Assembly (NCBI GenBank): GCA_017537025.1
Contig: JAFWCB010000009.1
Coordinates: 59,443-123,442, forward strand
DNA from: Sediminibacterium sp.
GTDB taxonomy: Bacteria; Bacteroidota; Bacteroidia; Chitinophagales; Chitinophagaceae
DNA length: 64,000 nucleotides
Direction: 5' to 3'
Both the position numbers and the translations under genes were made by a program. This document shows, in pieces, positions 7,330 through 16,984 of this stretch. The stretch's first letter is position 1, and every line of letters begins with the position of its first letter. The notes under the pieces were generated by a model, which saw only the letters and a list, made by a program, of their open reading frames with translations, did no database searches and had not been told where the DNA came from.

Positions 7330-8196
7330 TTATAGTTTAGTTCTATACGCTTTCGGTGAAACTCCATTCAGTTTTTTAAAAAGCCTGGCAAAATAGTTGG
7401 GATACTCAAAATTGAGCAAATAAGCAATTTCTGAAATAGAATAACTAGTGTGTAGTAGGTAATTTTTAGCTTGTTCTATTAAATGCTCTTGAACTAGCGA
7501 TAGTGCCGACTTTCCTCTGACCTCATTACAAATCCTGTTCAGATGTACGGCTGTAATATTCAATTCTTTAGCATATGCAGGAATAGTTTTCTGTCTGTCT
7601 GCAGCTTTAACCAATTGCATAAACTTTCGGTAGTATTGTAATGATTGATTTGTATCTTTTATTAAATGATTTCCATGATTTAGTATCAATCTGTGTATGT
7701 AAATAAAAAGTCTACACAGTAAAGCATGAAGCATGAGCTCCTTATTTATTTTTTTGGTAAAAAGCTCTTCGTTTATTTCGGTAAAAAGTAGTTGTATCTG
7801 TTCATATAGATTAGGAGATAAAATAATATATTTTAATGTTTCAAATTCAACTACTAGGTCTGAGGCATTAGAAAATATTTTATCAAATACGGAATCTGAG
7901 ATGGTGAGAATATGCCCCTTTACGTTCTTGCTGTAAAGAAATCCATGTATCGTATTTGGAGGAATCACTAAAATACATGGTATTTGAAGAGAGAGCGATT
8001 TTTCAGAGTTTTCCAACAATACATCGCCCGATTCAACTAAAAAAATTTGGTATAAATGAGCATGGAAATGGGGTTTAATCACCCAATCAAATCCTTTAGT
8101 TCTGGTTTCAATTAACTCCAAAAAAATATAATTAGTTTTTCTTTTAAAGTCATTATCCCCATACAACCCGTCATAATAGGCCAGTTTTTTCTTCAT
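7330..8196 (-). CDS. AraC-family transcriptional regulator
   Basis: 288 residues. The N-terminal part (about 20-110) looks like a cupin sensor: WVIKPHFHAHLYQIFLVESG contains the typical metal/ligand-facing His pair, and ILVIPPNTIHGF is the second cupin strand. The C-terminal 100 residues hold the two AraC HTH motifs: YAKELNITAVHLNRICNEV, then SISEIAYLLNFEYPNYFARL and FKKLNGVSPKAYR. The ligand is unknown. It is divergent from the DUF3500/HupE pair with a 211-base AT-rich gap between them, so it may regulate that pair (inference from position only). Confidence 0.9.
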   Translation of the reverse strand: MKKKLAYYDGLYGDNDFKRKTNYIFLELIETRTKGFDWVIKPHFHAHLYQIFLVESGDVLLENSEKSLSLQIPCILVIPPNTIHGFLYSKNVKGHILTISDSVFDKIFSNASDLVVEFETLKYIILSPNLYEQIQLLFTEINEELFTKKINKELMLHALLCRLFIYIHRLILNHGNHLIKDTNQSLQYYRKFMQLVKAADRQKTIPAYAKELNITAVHLNRICNEVRGKSALSLVQEHLIEQAKNYLLHTSYSISEIAYLLNFEYPNYFARLFKKLNGVSPKAYRTKL

Positions 8197-8407
8197 GTGA
8201 CAAACATGTTCGATTTGTATCTATAAAATGAAAAATAGTTATAATTTATAATAAGCTGCTTTATTTTCTTTATCAGGCTCTATTCTATGATGTGAGTCTG
8301 AATAATTATATGCTAATTATAATTAATGATTGGAGATATGTTGGATTAATAAGTTGACTTATTGTAAAATATACCGTTAATACCATTAAATAATCTAAAA
8401 TTATAAT

Positions 8408-9538
8408 ATGAATAAAAAACGCTCATTAGCTTTCTTAGTTTTTTTAGCACTATTGCTCGCAGGTTGCTCGAAAAATAATAGTACAAATTCAACATCAACC
8501 CCTACAACAAATCCAACTCCAAGCACTGGTGGTGCAGTAGGAACAACAGGTGTTTGTTCAGTAAGTATCAGTTCACCAAGTGCTTGTACTAGTAGCACCG
8601 GATTATCAAAAATTATATGTTTATGCGATCAGTTTAAAACATCACTTTCCTCTTCACAGGTAGCTACTTTACAATTGCCATATACCTTCGCGAACGTTAA
8701 AACATGGAGTAACTTACCTGCTGCTTTATCGCCAAGGTTGGGATTAAGGCTAGGAGATTTAACATCTGCACAAGTAGGATTAGCAAAAGCTATCATAAAA
8801 GAAATAACCGGCTCTTCATTGAATTCAGGTTATGACGAGGTACAACAATTATGGTTAGCAGATGATTATCTCAATGGAAATGGAGGTGGGGCAACGTATG
8901 GTTCGGGTAATTACTATATAGCCATTTTTGGAACACCTGCAACAACCGGTCAATTTGAAATTTTGTTTACAGGGCATCATAAAACAGTTGCTAATACTTA
9001 TAAAGATGGTGTATTGATAGGGGCAACACCACGCTTCATAGCTATTGAGCCGTTGAGTTTTACTAATGCAAGTATTAATTACACACCTGTAAATCAAGAA
9101 AAAACAGCATTTGTAAATCTCCTATCAGCTTTAAATCCGAGCCAGTTAAGTACGGCTAAATCGAGTTTAACTTTTTCGGATCTGTTACTTACACCCGGAA
9201 AAGACTGGCAGTTCCCAACAACATTTACAGGCCTCCAATGCAATAGCTTAACAAGCGCTCAAAAAGCACTTGTTTTAGCTGCCATTCAAACATATACAAA
9301 TGATGTGACCGATACTGATGGATCTGCCATATTAGCAAAGTATAATTCTGATATAGATAATACATATATCACTTATAGTGGTACCGGAACTTTCAATACG
9401 CAGAATGATTACATAAGAATTGATGGCCCGAATGTATGGATAGAATTCAGCGTACAGAGAGCAATTGTATTAACGGGAGTGCATTACCACTCCGTATGGA
9501 GAGATAGAAATACAGACTATGGGACTACGAAGCCATAA
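8408..9538 (+). CDS. DUF3500 family lipoprotein
   Basis: 376 residues with a lipoprotein signal: basic MNKKR, a hydrophobic core and the lipobox LLAGCSK, giving Cys20 as the predicted lipidated residue. A Ser/Thr/Asn/Pro linker follows (about 22-45). The body matches DUF3500, with YYIAIFGTPATTGQFEILF and HHKTVANTYKDG (the His-rich part) and the C-terminal GVHYHSVWRDRNTDYG. DUF3500 has no assigned reaction. The gene overlaps the next one, a HupE/UreJ-like protein, by 20 bases, so the two are translationally coupled. The upstream AT-rich gap presumably holds the promoter. Confidence 0.85.
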   Translation: MNKKRSLAFLVFLALLLAGCSKNNSTNSTSTPTTNPTPSTGGAVGTTGVCSVSISSPSACTSSTGLSKIICLCDQFKTSLSSSQVATLQLPYTFANVKTWSNLPAALSPRLGLRLGDLTSAQVGLAKAIIKEITGSSLNSGYDEVQQLWLADDYLNGNGGGATYGSGNYYIAIFGTPATTGQFEILFTGHHKTVANTYKDGVLIGATPRFIAIEPLSFTNASINYTPVNQEKTAFVNLLSALNPSQLSTAKSSLTFSDLLLTPGKDWQFPTTFTGLQCNSLTSAQKALVLAAIQTYTNDVTDTDGSAILAKYNSDIDNTYITYSGTGTFNTQNDYIRIDGPNVWIEFSVQRAIVLTGVHYHSVWRDRNTDYGTTKP

Positions 9539-10826
9539 AACTAAATTTAGTTTTTTCAGTCTCATATTTTTAGTTTCTGTCTTAGCCTTGAAAACAGAAG
9601 CTCATCCAATGCCTAATAGCATTATAAAGCTCTTTGTAATGGATCGGGCAATAAAAGGGGAGGCATATATTCCATTTTTAGAGCTTGAAAATGCATTAGT
9701 AGATAATAAGCAGCGCCTCTCGGATAAGCTATTTCTTCAAAGCTATTTTTTAAAACATATTCGAGTACGATCAGGAGATAAAGATTGGGATATAAAAATT
9801 GATACGCTAATTTTTAGTTATTCGAAAAATGAAATTGTAGGAAATTATAAAGAATTAAAAATTAGTTTTTACTTAACGCCTAAAATAAAGGATAGCTTAA
9901 GAAATTTCACGCTTTATTATGACGTAGTGGTTCATCAGGTAATTAATCACTCCGTTATAGTCATGCTGTCGCAAGATTGGCAAAATGGTATACACGAAGA
10001 AACTAAAACCAAAGAATTAGGCACTATTGGTTACGATGTGATCAACAGTAAAATTTTACCCTTATCTATTAATTTAGATGCCGGCAGTAAGTGGATAGGC
10101 TTTATGTCTATGATAAATATGGGCATGCAACACATTAAAAAGGGGACAGATCATTTACTATTTTTAATGACACTATTACTTCCTGCTTTTTTAATAGCTG
10201 AAAATAGAAAATGGACCAGCTATAGTGGAATCAAAAAAGGTGTTTATAAGGTTCTATTGATAGTGTCTGCTTTCACCATTGGTCATTCGATAACTTTATT
10301 TATTGCTGCATGTAACCTATTTAAACTTCCTACACAACTGATTGAAGTTACCATTGCGCTATCGATTTTTATTTCTGCCTTTCATTGTGTTATTCCCGTA
10401 TTTTATAAGAAGGAGATCCTGATAGCATTAGGATTTGGCTTTGTGCATGGCTTGGCATTTTCGCAAACACTTCAGATATTTCAACTTGAAAAGATAGACT
10501 TACTCATTAGTATATTAGGATTTAACCTAGGAATTGAAGCCATGCAACTTATTATCATTTTAATGATTATACCATCTTTTATTTTATTAAGTCCAACTAT
10601 TTTTTTTAGCGTTATAAAAAATACGCTGGCTGTATTTGTAATGATAATCGCGTTAGGTTGGATATTTCAACGAATAACAAACGTGTCGAATCCAATAACT
10701 GAATTAGCTGAAATCATATTCGAACATGCCAATTGGTTAATACTTATTATTTCAGTATTGGCATTAATACTTTACTGGATAGACTTTACAATAAAGACGA
10801 AAAAAGTTTTTAGATATAGGCAATAA
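9519..10826 (+). CDS. HupE/UreJ-like membrane protein
   Basis: 435 residues. An N-terminal signal segment (SLIFLVSVLALKTEA) precedes an extracytoplasmic domain of about 160 residues. Several membrane helices follow, carrying the HupE/UreJ signatures GTDHLLFLMTLLLPAF and FTIGHSITLFIAA, plus GFVHGLAFSQTL. HupE/UreJ proteins are linked to nickel or other transition-metal uptake in hydrogenase and urease systems. No such enzyme is nearby, so the substrate is open. It starts inside the end of the DUF3500 gene and is followed directly by a strong hairpin. Confidence 0.82.
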   Translation: MGLRSHKTKFSFFSLIFLVSVLALKTEAHPMPNSIIKLFVMDRAIKGEAYIPFLELENALVDNKQRLSDKLFLQSYFLKHIRVRSGDKDWDIKIDTLIFSYSKNEIVGNYKELKISFYLTPKIKDSLRNFTLYYDVVVHQVINHSVIVMLSQDWQNGIHEETKTKELGTIGYDVINSKILPLSINLDAGSKWIGFMSMINMGMQHIKKGTDHLLFLMTLLLPAFLIAENRKWTSYSGIKKGVYKVLLIVSAFTIGHSITLFIAACNLFKLPTQLIEVTIALSIFISAFHCVIPVFYKKEILIALGFGFVHGLAFSQTLQIFQLEKIDLLISILGFNLGIEAMQLIIILMIIPSFILLSPTIFFSVIKNTLAVFVMIIALGWIFQRITNVSNPITELAEIIFEHANWLILIISVLALILYWIDFTIKTKKVFRYRQ

Positions 10827-10860
10827 TAAATCCCGACTACCAACATAATCGGGATTTATT
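10825..10860. terminator. Bidirectional hairpin terminator
   Basis: Perfect 12-base stem, AATAAATCCCGA (10825-10836) with TCGGGATTTATT (10849-10860), and a 12-base loop. The A/T-rich stem ends give U-tracts on both strands. It sits between the convergent HupE-like gene and the tricorn-like protease gene and can serve both. Confidence 0.88.
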
Positions 10861-10876
10861 AAAAATCAATTAGGAT

Positions 10877-13800
10877 TTATTTTATCTCTTTCATCAATTC
10901 TTTTACAGCAGCCTCTAGTTGCTGATCAACTCCTTTCTTTACCACATCATATTCATTCATTACTTTAATATCCGGTTCTGTTTGGCGATTCTCGAGGTAT
11001 TGTCCACGATTATTTTTCACCCCAACAGATGGTGCACCCCAACGAATACCGCTATCCATTAAAGCTTCCCAGCCGGCGAAAGTACAAGTACCGGGTACAG
11101 GCATACCTACTAGTTTATTGATTTTTAACTCCTGTACCATAAATGAATAACAATGACCATCACTATAATTGGCCTCATTCGCTAATGAGATACTGGGTTT
11201 GGTCCAGCGGAAATTAGGCTCAAATCCATTACTACGTACATCATTGGTATAGTCCATAAATTGCTTACCGCTTAAGAACACGCTTAAATCGGCAACAAGA
11301 TCACCACCACCATTATTACGTGTATCTACCACAACCCCTTTCTTGGCAAAATATTTACCCATCATCTCTTCATAGGTGCTGCGGAAAGCGCCGTCATTCA
11401 TGCCGGGTATATGCACATATCCTAAAGCACCGCCGCTTAGTTTCTCTACTTCATCGGCATTACGTTTTACCCAACGTTCATATAGTAACCCATTTTGCTC
11501 TCCTAAAGAAATGGCTTTCACCGTAATTTCTCTTTTGGTAGTTCCTTCTATAATATTGAGTAAAACAGTTTTACCAGCTTTACGATTCAAGTATTGCGCT
11601 AAATCTTTGTCGGGCGTTATTAATTCGCCATCTATAGATTCGATAACAGTACCCGCTTTCACATTGAGGCCGGCTTTATCAAGAGGGCCATCTTTTATTA
11701 CTTCTTCAATTTTTACTCCATTGCCTGTATAGGCTGCATCATAAAAAGCACCCAATGATGCTGTTGCATCGCCGGATGCGCTGAAGGCAGCATAGCTACT
11801 TCCACTATGACTTACATTTAACTCTCCTAATAATTCGCTCAGCATTTCACTAAACTCATAGTTATTACCGATTGAGGAAATATATTTATCGTAATCCGGT
11901 TTATAACTATCCCAGTCAATACCATGGAATGTTTTGGTATAGAAAGTTTTCTTCGTTCTACGCCATACATGATCAAACATGGCTTGTTTTTCTTCAGCTG
12001 TATTGATGATCATTTCTCCGTTAATACCTACTCTATCTTGCTTACCACTGGCAGGATCGATTTTAGTAATGCCACCATCGCTACTGATAAAAATAGATTT
12101 TTGATCTTTATCCCAAACCATAGAAGCGAAACCGGCATTGAGTGGTATCAGCATTTTTGTTTCGCGTGTACGCAGGTTGGTTGTCCATAAGTTCATCCCT
12201 CTTTCAAAACGAGCTAAGTAGTAAAGGGTTTCACCATCCTTACTTACTAAAGCATCACCCATGCTGGATGAGTGAATGGTTACTTTAGCTTTACGTTGTG
12301 AAAGTCCATTCCAATCAATTACTACACTATCCTTTGCAGGCGTTTTCTTTTTACTTGTATCCGCTTTGGCTTTATTATCTTCTACTTCTTTTACCAATGC
12401 TATTTCTTCCTTATTCAATTTGAACCTATCAAAAGCTTCTTGTGTAAAGAACATCATATAGGCATCGCTTTGTGCTCCACCGCTCATAGCAGCAGCGCGC
12501 AAGCCATCCCTATTACTCTGCCATAACATGGCTTTGCCACCCATTACCCATTTAGGACGAAAATCATTGAATCCGCTTTCTGTTAGATTTACAATTTTCT
12601 TTCCATCGGCACTTACCAAACCAACTTCTCCAACTGCACTACCCGGTACGGAGTAATCGAATAATAACCACTTACTATCGGGGCTCCATTGAAAATATTG
12701 ATCGTTTTCCATCCAAGCGAAAATTTGATTCGTATTAAGGATGGTACGCGATTGTTTTGAAGCCAAATTATATATGCGAATCAAATCTCTGTTTTCTACA
12801 TAAGCTAATTCTTTACCGTCGGGTGAATAGAGCGGCTGTGTATTATCATTTGCATTATCTAGAACAGGAGTTTCTTTTAATAATGTAGCTGCATAAAAGT
12901 AGGGTTCATCGGCACGTACAATTTTAGTTTCAAAAATGCTCCATTTATTATTTCTTTCCGCAGTATAAATAATAGATTTCCCATCGGGCGAAAAGGAAAC
13001 CTGTGTTTCTTGTGAAGGTGTATTCGTAATACGCTTGGTAATACCCCCATCTACACTGGTTACAAAAACTTCTCCTCTAAAAGTAAAGGCAACTTCTTTA
13101 CCATTAGAAGATACAGATATACCACTACCGCTATTTACACGTATCACCTGTTCATCATTTTTACGCGCATCGGCAACTATGGTAATAGGTAATTTTTTGG
13201 GTGATCCACTGCCCTTCATGGTATAAATTTCTCCATCGTATCCAAAACAAAGCGTACCATCATTAGCGGAACTTAAAAAACGAACTGGGTGTTTTTTAAA
13301 AGAGGTAAGTTGTTCCGATTTCCCACCTGCTATATTCATTTTATGAATATTAAAACTTCCGCTTTCTTCACTCAAATAAAAGATGGCTTTTTCTCCATCA
13401 GTAAAAATAGGCGTACGGTCTTCTCCATTAAAAGAAGTGATTTTTGTATGCTTGCCTGTTTTCGTATCGTATACCCAAATATCTCTTGTGATAGCAGAAG
13501 TATGGTGTTTGCGCCAGGCGTTCTCACCTCCTTTTTTATCGTGATAGATCCATTTGCTACCATCTTTACTTGTTTTTACATCTTCTGCAGGCGTTGTTAG
13601 CAATTGATTAACTCTGCCACCATTTACAGATACACTGTATAGTTCCGGCATTGAACCGGTAGGGAACTGGCGATTTGCGGCAGCATCCATTCTGGCCGAC
13701 CCGAAAATGATTGACTTATCATCGGCAGTAAAATCGTAAGGATATTCTTGCGCAGAATGATAGGTTACTCTTTTGGCCTCGCCTCCATTTACGGAAATAG

Positions 13801-14080
13801 TGAAAATATCAAAGTTGCCATAGCGATCGCTGGCGAAGGCAATCGTTTTACTATCATGGCTCCACACCGGCATAAAATCATGTGCTTCATGCATAGTAAG
13901 TGGGGTGGCAGAACCTCCCTGTGAAGATACCTTGTACAAATCGCCCTTAAAAGTAAAAACAATGGTTTTACCATCGGGTGAAATAGCTGAATAGCGCATC
14001 CATTTCGGATCATTTGTTTGGGCCGTTATTTGTTGCACAAACAACAAACTGCCTAATACTAGTTTGGAAATTTTGTTCAT
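10877..14080 (-). CDS. Tricorn-like S41 family serine protease, secreted
   Basis: 1067 residues with an N-terminal signal peptide (MNKISKLVLGSLLFVQQITAQ). About residues 30-650 are PD40/TolB-like beta-propeller blades, seen as repeated SPDGKxIxFxxxG units such as SPDGKTIVFTFKG, SPDGKSIIYTAERN and SPDSKWLLFDYS. The tricorn-type catalytic region follows: SH in LGELNVSHSG, a PDZ domain (about 790-880), and the S41 core with VVVDTRNNGGGD and YSDGH. Ser973 in YSDG is the likely nucleophile by comparison with tricorn. The protein is probably an oligopeptidase of the periplasm or cell surface. It is complete, with no frame problems. Confidence 0.9.
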   Translation of the reverse strand: MNKISKLVLGSLLFVQQITAQTNDPKWMRYSAISPDGKTIVFTFKGDLYKVSSQGGSATPLTMHEAHDFMPVWSHDSKTIAFASDRYGNFDIFTISVNGGEAKRVTYHSAQEYPYDFTADDKSIIFGSARMDAAANRQFPTGSMPELYSVSVNGGRVNQLLTTPAEDVKTSKDGSKWIYHDKKGGENAWRKHHTSAITRDIWVYDTKTGKHTKITSFNGEDRTPIFTDGEKAIFYLSEESGSFNIHKMNIAGGKSEQLTSFKKHPVRFLSSANDGTLCFGYDGEIYTMKGSGSPKKLPITIVADARKNDEQVIRVNSGSGISVSSNGKEVAFTFRGEVFVTSVDGGITKRITNTPSQETQVSFSPDGKSIIYTAERNNKWSIFETKIVRADEPYFYAATLLKETPVLDNANDNTQPLYSPDGKELAYVENRDLIRIYNLASKQSRTILNTNQIFAWMENDQYFQWSPDSKWLLFDYSVPGSAVGEVGLVSADGKKIVNLTESGFNDFRPKWVMGGKAMLWQSNRDGLRAAAMSGGAQSDAYMMFFTQEAFDRFKLNKEEIALVKEVEDNKAKADTSKKKTPAKDSVVIDWNGLSQRKAKVTIHSSSMGDALVSKDGETLYYLARFERGMNLWTTNLRTRETKMLIPLNAGFASMVWDKDQKSIFISSDGGITKIDPASGKQDRVGINGEMIINTAEEKQAMFDHVWRRTKKTFYTKTFHGIDWDSYKPDYDKYISSIGNNYEFSEMLSELLGELNVSHSGSSYAAFSASGDATASLGAFYDAAYTGNGVKIEEVIKDGPLDKAGLNVKAGTVIESIDGELITPDKDLAQYLNRKAGKTVLLNIIEGTTKREITVKAISLGEQNGLLYERWVKRNADEVEKLSGGALGYVHIPGMNDGAFRSTYEEMMGKYFAKKGVVVDTRNNGGGDLVADLSVFLSGKQFMDYTNDVRSNGFEPNFRWTKPSISLANEANYSDGHCYSFMVQELKINKLVGMPVPGTCTFAGWEALMDSGIRWGAPSVGVKNNRGQYLENRQTEPDIKVMNEYDVVKKGVDQQLEAAVKELMKEIK

Positions 14081-14155
14081 AGCTTCTTAGTCTTGAAAAG
14101 GGAAGATAAGTATCCTTTGTAAAGCCATGAAAAAAATAGGGAGAAATTGCTCCTA

Positions 14156-15253
14156 TTAAGGATTAATGGTAATGAAGAGGTAAACAAAAAAAAGAATAAT
14201 CAGTACCAGCCCCTGCAAAATATTAGTTCTCCCCTTACTAAGAGACAGTATAATGCTAAAGAGTGATAGTAAAAAAATTACAGAAGAGTCGGTACCAATA
14301 CCAAGTGCCAGAGGTAGATCCATCCATAGAGAAACCAAGGCTACCACCGGTATCGTTAGGCTGATACTGGCTAAGGCTGATCCTAGAGAAAGGTTTAAAC
14401 TCTTTTGCATTTTGTTTGCCAATGCTGCTTTTACTGCCGATATACCTTCCGGAAGTAATACAACGCAAGCAATGATGATTCCCGATAAAGCAGAGGGGGC
14501 TCCTATTTTATGAATCCAAGCTTCTAAATCAGGAGCTAAAGATTCGGCCAGTAAAACGACTGCTGTTAAATTTACGGGTAATAATATCGCACTTAGCCAA
14601 GTTGCTTTTTTACCCGGTTTATCATGTATTTCCTGTAGTTCTTCTTCTGTAACAAAATCATTCCTGTGCCTGATATTTTGCACAAATAAAAAAGCTAAGT
14701 ACAACAGAAAAGTAATGATCGCTACAAATGCTAATTGCTTTTTAGAGTAATAAGGCCCGGGAGTTGAAATCGTGAAGTTGGGAAGAATAAGGGTTAATAC
14801 ACAAATAGCTACAAGCACTGTGAGAATAGAAGTAACCCCTAAAGAGCCAAAAAATTGTTCCCGGTATTTTAATCCGCCTATAAAAAGGGTTAATCCACAC
14901 ATGCCCGTTAAAATGATCATTAAAGCGGCAAAAACAGTATCTCTTGCTAAAGACGAAGCGTTTTCCCCACCAGCCAACATCATAGATAAAATAATCGACG
15001 ACTCAATAATAGTTACGCATAAAGCCAACACGAGGGCTCCGAAAGGCTCACCAATTCTGGCGGAAATAATTTCGGCATGATGCACAGCACTCATTACAGT
15101 GGCAAACAGAAAAAATACGATTGCTAACATAATGAAGGGGCCATGGAAATAATGATGTAAAACAAAACAGCCAATGGCAAAAACGGGTATAGCGATAGCA
15201 GTAATAACTGCTTTAAGCGTTGGCGTATTGAAAGTAGGCTGCATAATGCTCAA
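14156..15253 (-). CDS. ChaA-like calcium/cation:proton antiporter
   Basis: 365 residues of almost continuous membrane helices, in two halves typical of the CaCA superfamily. Acidic alpha-repeat motifs are visible: GEPFGALVLALCVTIIESS in the first half and LLPEGISAVKAALANKMQKS in the second. This is the ChaA / y4hA type rather than YrbG. Such proteins exchange Ca2+ or Na+ for H+ at the inner membrane; which ion is used cannot be told. It is divergent from the 5-oxoprolinase operon, whose first possible ATG overlaps its start. Confidence 0.87.
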   Translation of the reverse strand: MSIMQPTFNTPTLKAVITAIAIPVFAIGCFVLHHYFHGPFIMLAIVFFLFATVMSAVHHAEIISARIGEPFGALVLALCVTIIESSIILSMMLAGGENASSLARDTVFAALMIILTGMCGLTLFIGGLKYREQFFGSLGVTSILTVLVAICVLTLILPNFTISTPGPYYSKKQLAFVAIITFLLYLAFLFVQNIRHRNDFVTEEELQEIHDKPGKKATWLSAILLPVNLTAVVLLAESLAPDLEAWIHKIGAPSALSGIIIACVVLLPEGISAVKAALANKMQKSLNLSLGSALASISLTIPVVALVSLWMDLPLALGIGTDSSVIFLLSLFSIILSLSKGRTNILQGLVLIILFFVYLFITINP

Positions 15254-15299
15254 AACTATTATATATATTTATCTTTCTACACATTATTCAAAACACTAC

Positions 15300-16010
15300 T
15301 TGGTACAAATATATACATTAGGAGAGCAAGCTGTTGTTTTACAGTTAGGATCGGGTGTTAGTATGGAAGTACATGAGCGTGTAATGGCTTACACAAGAGC
15401 CATACAAACAGCTAATTTCCCCTGGGTTATAGAACTTGTTCCGGCTTATAATAGCGTAACTGTTTACTATAGCATACCAACCATTTTGCAAATAGCCAAA
15501 ACAGATGATCTAGCAGCATGGGTAACTGATAACCTTTTAGGAATATCTGTTGATTTCAGTAATAATAAACAAGCAAACAAAAAAATTATCGAAATACCTG
15601 CTTGCTACGACCCCGCATTAGGAGTTGATATGCTATTCGTATCAGAAGAACTCAAGCTTGGAATAGATAAGATTATCGAAATACACAGTAATCGATTATA
15701 CACAGTATACATGCTTGGTTTCTTACCCGGTTTCCCTTACATGGGGTCGGTAGATGAGCGCATACAACACCCACGTAAAAAAAATCCCTCGAAACAAATA
15801 CTTGCGGGCAGTATTGGTATTGCAGGAGCCCAAACAGGTATTTATCCGCTTCAATCACCGGGTGGATGGCAAATCATTGCAAGGACCCCCCTTGCCATAT
15901 TTGATTTGGAGAAGGAAAATCCTTGCTTATTGGCTGCAGGCGATCAGGTTCGGTTTGTTCCTATATCGCTGGAAAGATTTTATGAAATAGAAAAGGAAAA
16001 TCAGGCATGA
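15300..16010 (+). CDS. pxpB: 5-oxoprolinase subunit B (KipI-like)
   Basis: About 236 residues from the TTG at 15300, where the family pattern begins (VQIYTLGEQAVVLQLG). An ATG at 15246 would add 18 untypical residues and overlap the divergent antiporter gene. The signature YMLGFLPGFPYMGSVD and QTGIYPLQSPGGWQIIART identify allophanate-hydrolase-subunit-1/KipI proteins. With PxpA and PxpC it forms the ATP-dependent prokaryotic 5-oxoprolinase that opens 5-oxoproline to glutamate. Its stop overlaps the pxpC start by 4 bases. Confidence 0.9.
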   Translation: MVQIYTLGEQAVVLQLGSGVSMEVHERVMAYTRAIQTANFPWVIELVPAYNSVTVYYSIPTILQIAKTDDLAAWVTDNLLGISVDFSNNKQANKKIIEIPACYDPALGVDMLFVSEELKLGIDKIIEIHSNRLYTVYMLGFLPGFPYMGSVDERIQHPRKKNPSKQILAGSIGIAGAQTGIYPLQSPGGWQIIARTPLAIFDLEKENPCLLAAGDQVRFVPISLERFYEIEKENQA

Positions 16011-16984
16011 GTATATCCATCATTAAATCAAAACCCGGATGTACCATCCAAGATGAAGGCCGATTTGGTTTTCAAGCGCTTGGCATAAACCCTACCGGCG
16101 TAATGGATCTGCATGCTATGCACATTGCCAACGCTTTACTGGGCAATGCATTATCAGAAGCTGTAATAGAGTTTATATTTCCGGCCCCCGTTTTTTATTT
16201 TCATCGAAATACATTTATCAGTTTGAGTGGAGCGGATTTTGGTGCTACCATCAATAATACATCTATACCTGTTAACCGACCTATTTTTATTCCTGCTGAA
16301 ACAACCCTTCATTTCACAAAAAAAATTCGTGGAAATTTTGCCTACTTAGCTGTTCAGAGTGGGTTCGAGTTACAAGATTGGCTGGGAAGTTACAGTACGC
16401 ATAAAAAAGTAGGTGCCGGTGGTTTACATGGAGATGATTTACAAAAAGGCGACATCATTCATTTTCGAAACGAGCAAAAGAATTATGTACATGAGGATGT
16501 TATGGTTATGCCCTGGCAGGCAGATGTTGGCGATTTTTACAATTCAACCATATACTGCACGTCAGCACCTGAATCTATAATCAGTGATAATGAATCCACT
16601 CATTGGTGGAAGGATCAATATTTTACTATTCTTCCGAATAGTGATAGGATGGGATACCGATTGAGTGGGGGAAATTTTGAAAAAGTAGATACCGCAGAAA
16701 TAACTTCATCCGCTGTTACAAGAGGCACTATACAACTACCTCCGAATAAAATACCGATAGTATTAATGGCCGATCATCAAACAACAGGCGGCTACGCCCG
16801 TATAGCCAATATTTGTGCCTCCTCATTTTCATCCTTTGCGCAACAAGTTTTTAATAGCCCTTTTATGATGGAGATGATCTCAATAAAAGAAGCGGAAAAA
16901 AAATGGATTGAACAGTACTATCATTTGCAAATACTACAACAAGCATGTACCTTACGAATTAAAGAACAGTTTCATGCATATTGA
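16007..16984 (+). CDS. pxpC: 5-oxoprolinase subunit C (KipA-like, biotin-dependent carboxyltransferase family)
   Basis: 325 residues. It opens SISIIKSKPGCTIQDEGRFG followed by GINPTGVMDLHAMHIANALL, the diagnostic AHS2/KipA opening, and later has the PNSDRMGYRLSG block. PxpC pairs with PxpB as the ATP-handling part of 5-oxoprolinase. The start overlaps the pxpB stop by 4 bases (ATGA) and its end overlaps pxpA by 11 bases, so all three subunits are translated from one coupled message. The usual length and motifs argue for an intact gene. Confidence 0.92.
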   Translation: MSISIIKSKPGCTIQDEGRFGFQALGINPTGVMDLHAMHIANALLGNALSEAVIEFIFPAPVFYFHRNTFISLSGADFGATINNTSIPVNRPIFIPAETTLHFTKKIRGNFAYLAVQSGFELQDWLGSYSTHKKVGAGGLHGDDLQKGDIIHFRNEQKNYVHEDVMVMPWQADVGDFYNSTIYCTSAPESIISDNESTHWWKDQYFTILPNSDRMGYRLSGGNFEKVDTAEITSSAVTRGTIQLPPNKIPIVLMADHQTTGGYARIANICASSFSSFAQQVFNSPFMMEMISIKEAEKKWIEQYYHLQILQQACTLRIKEQFHAY

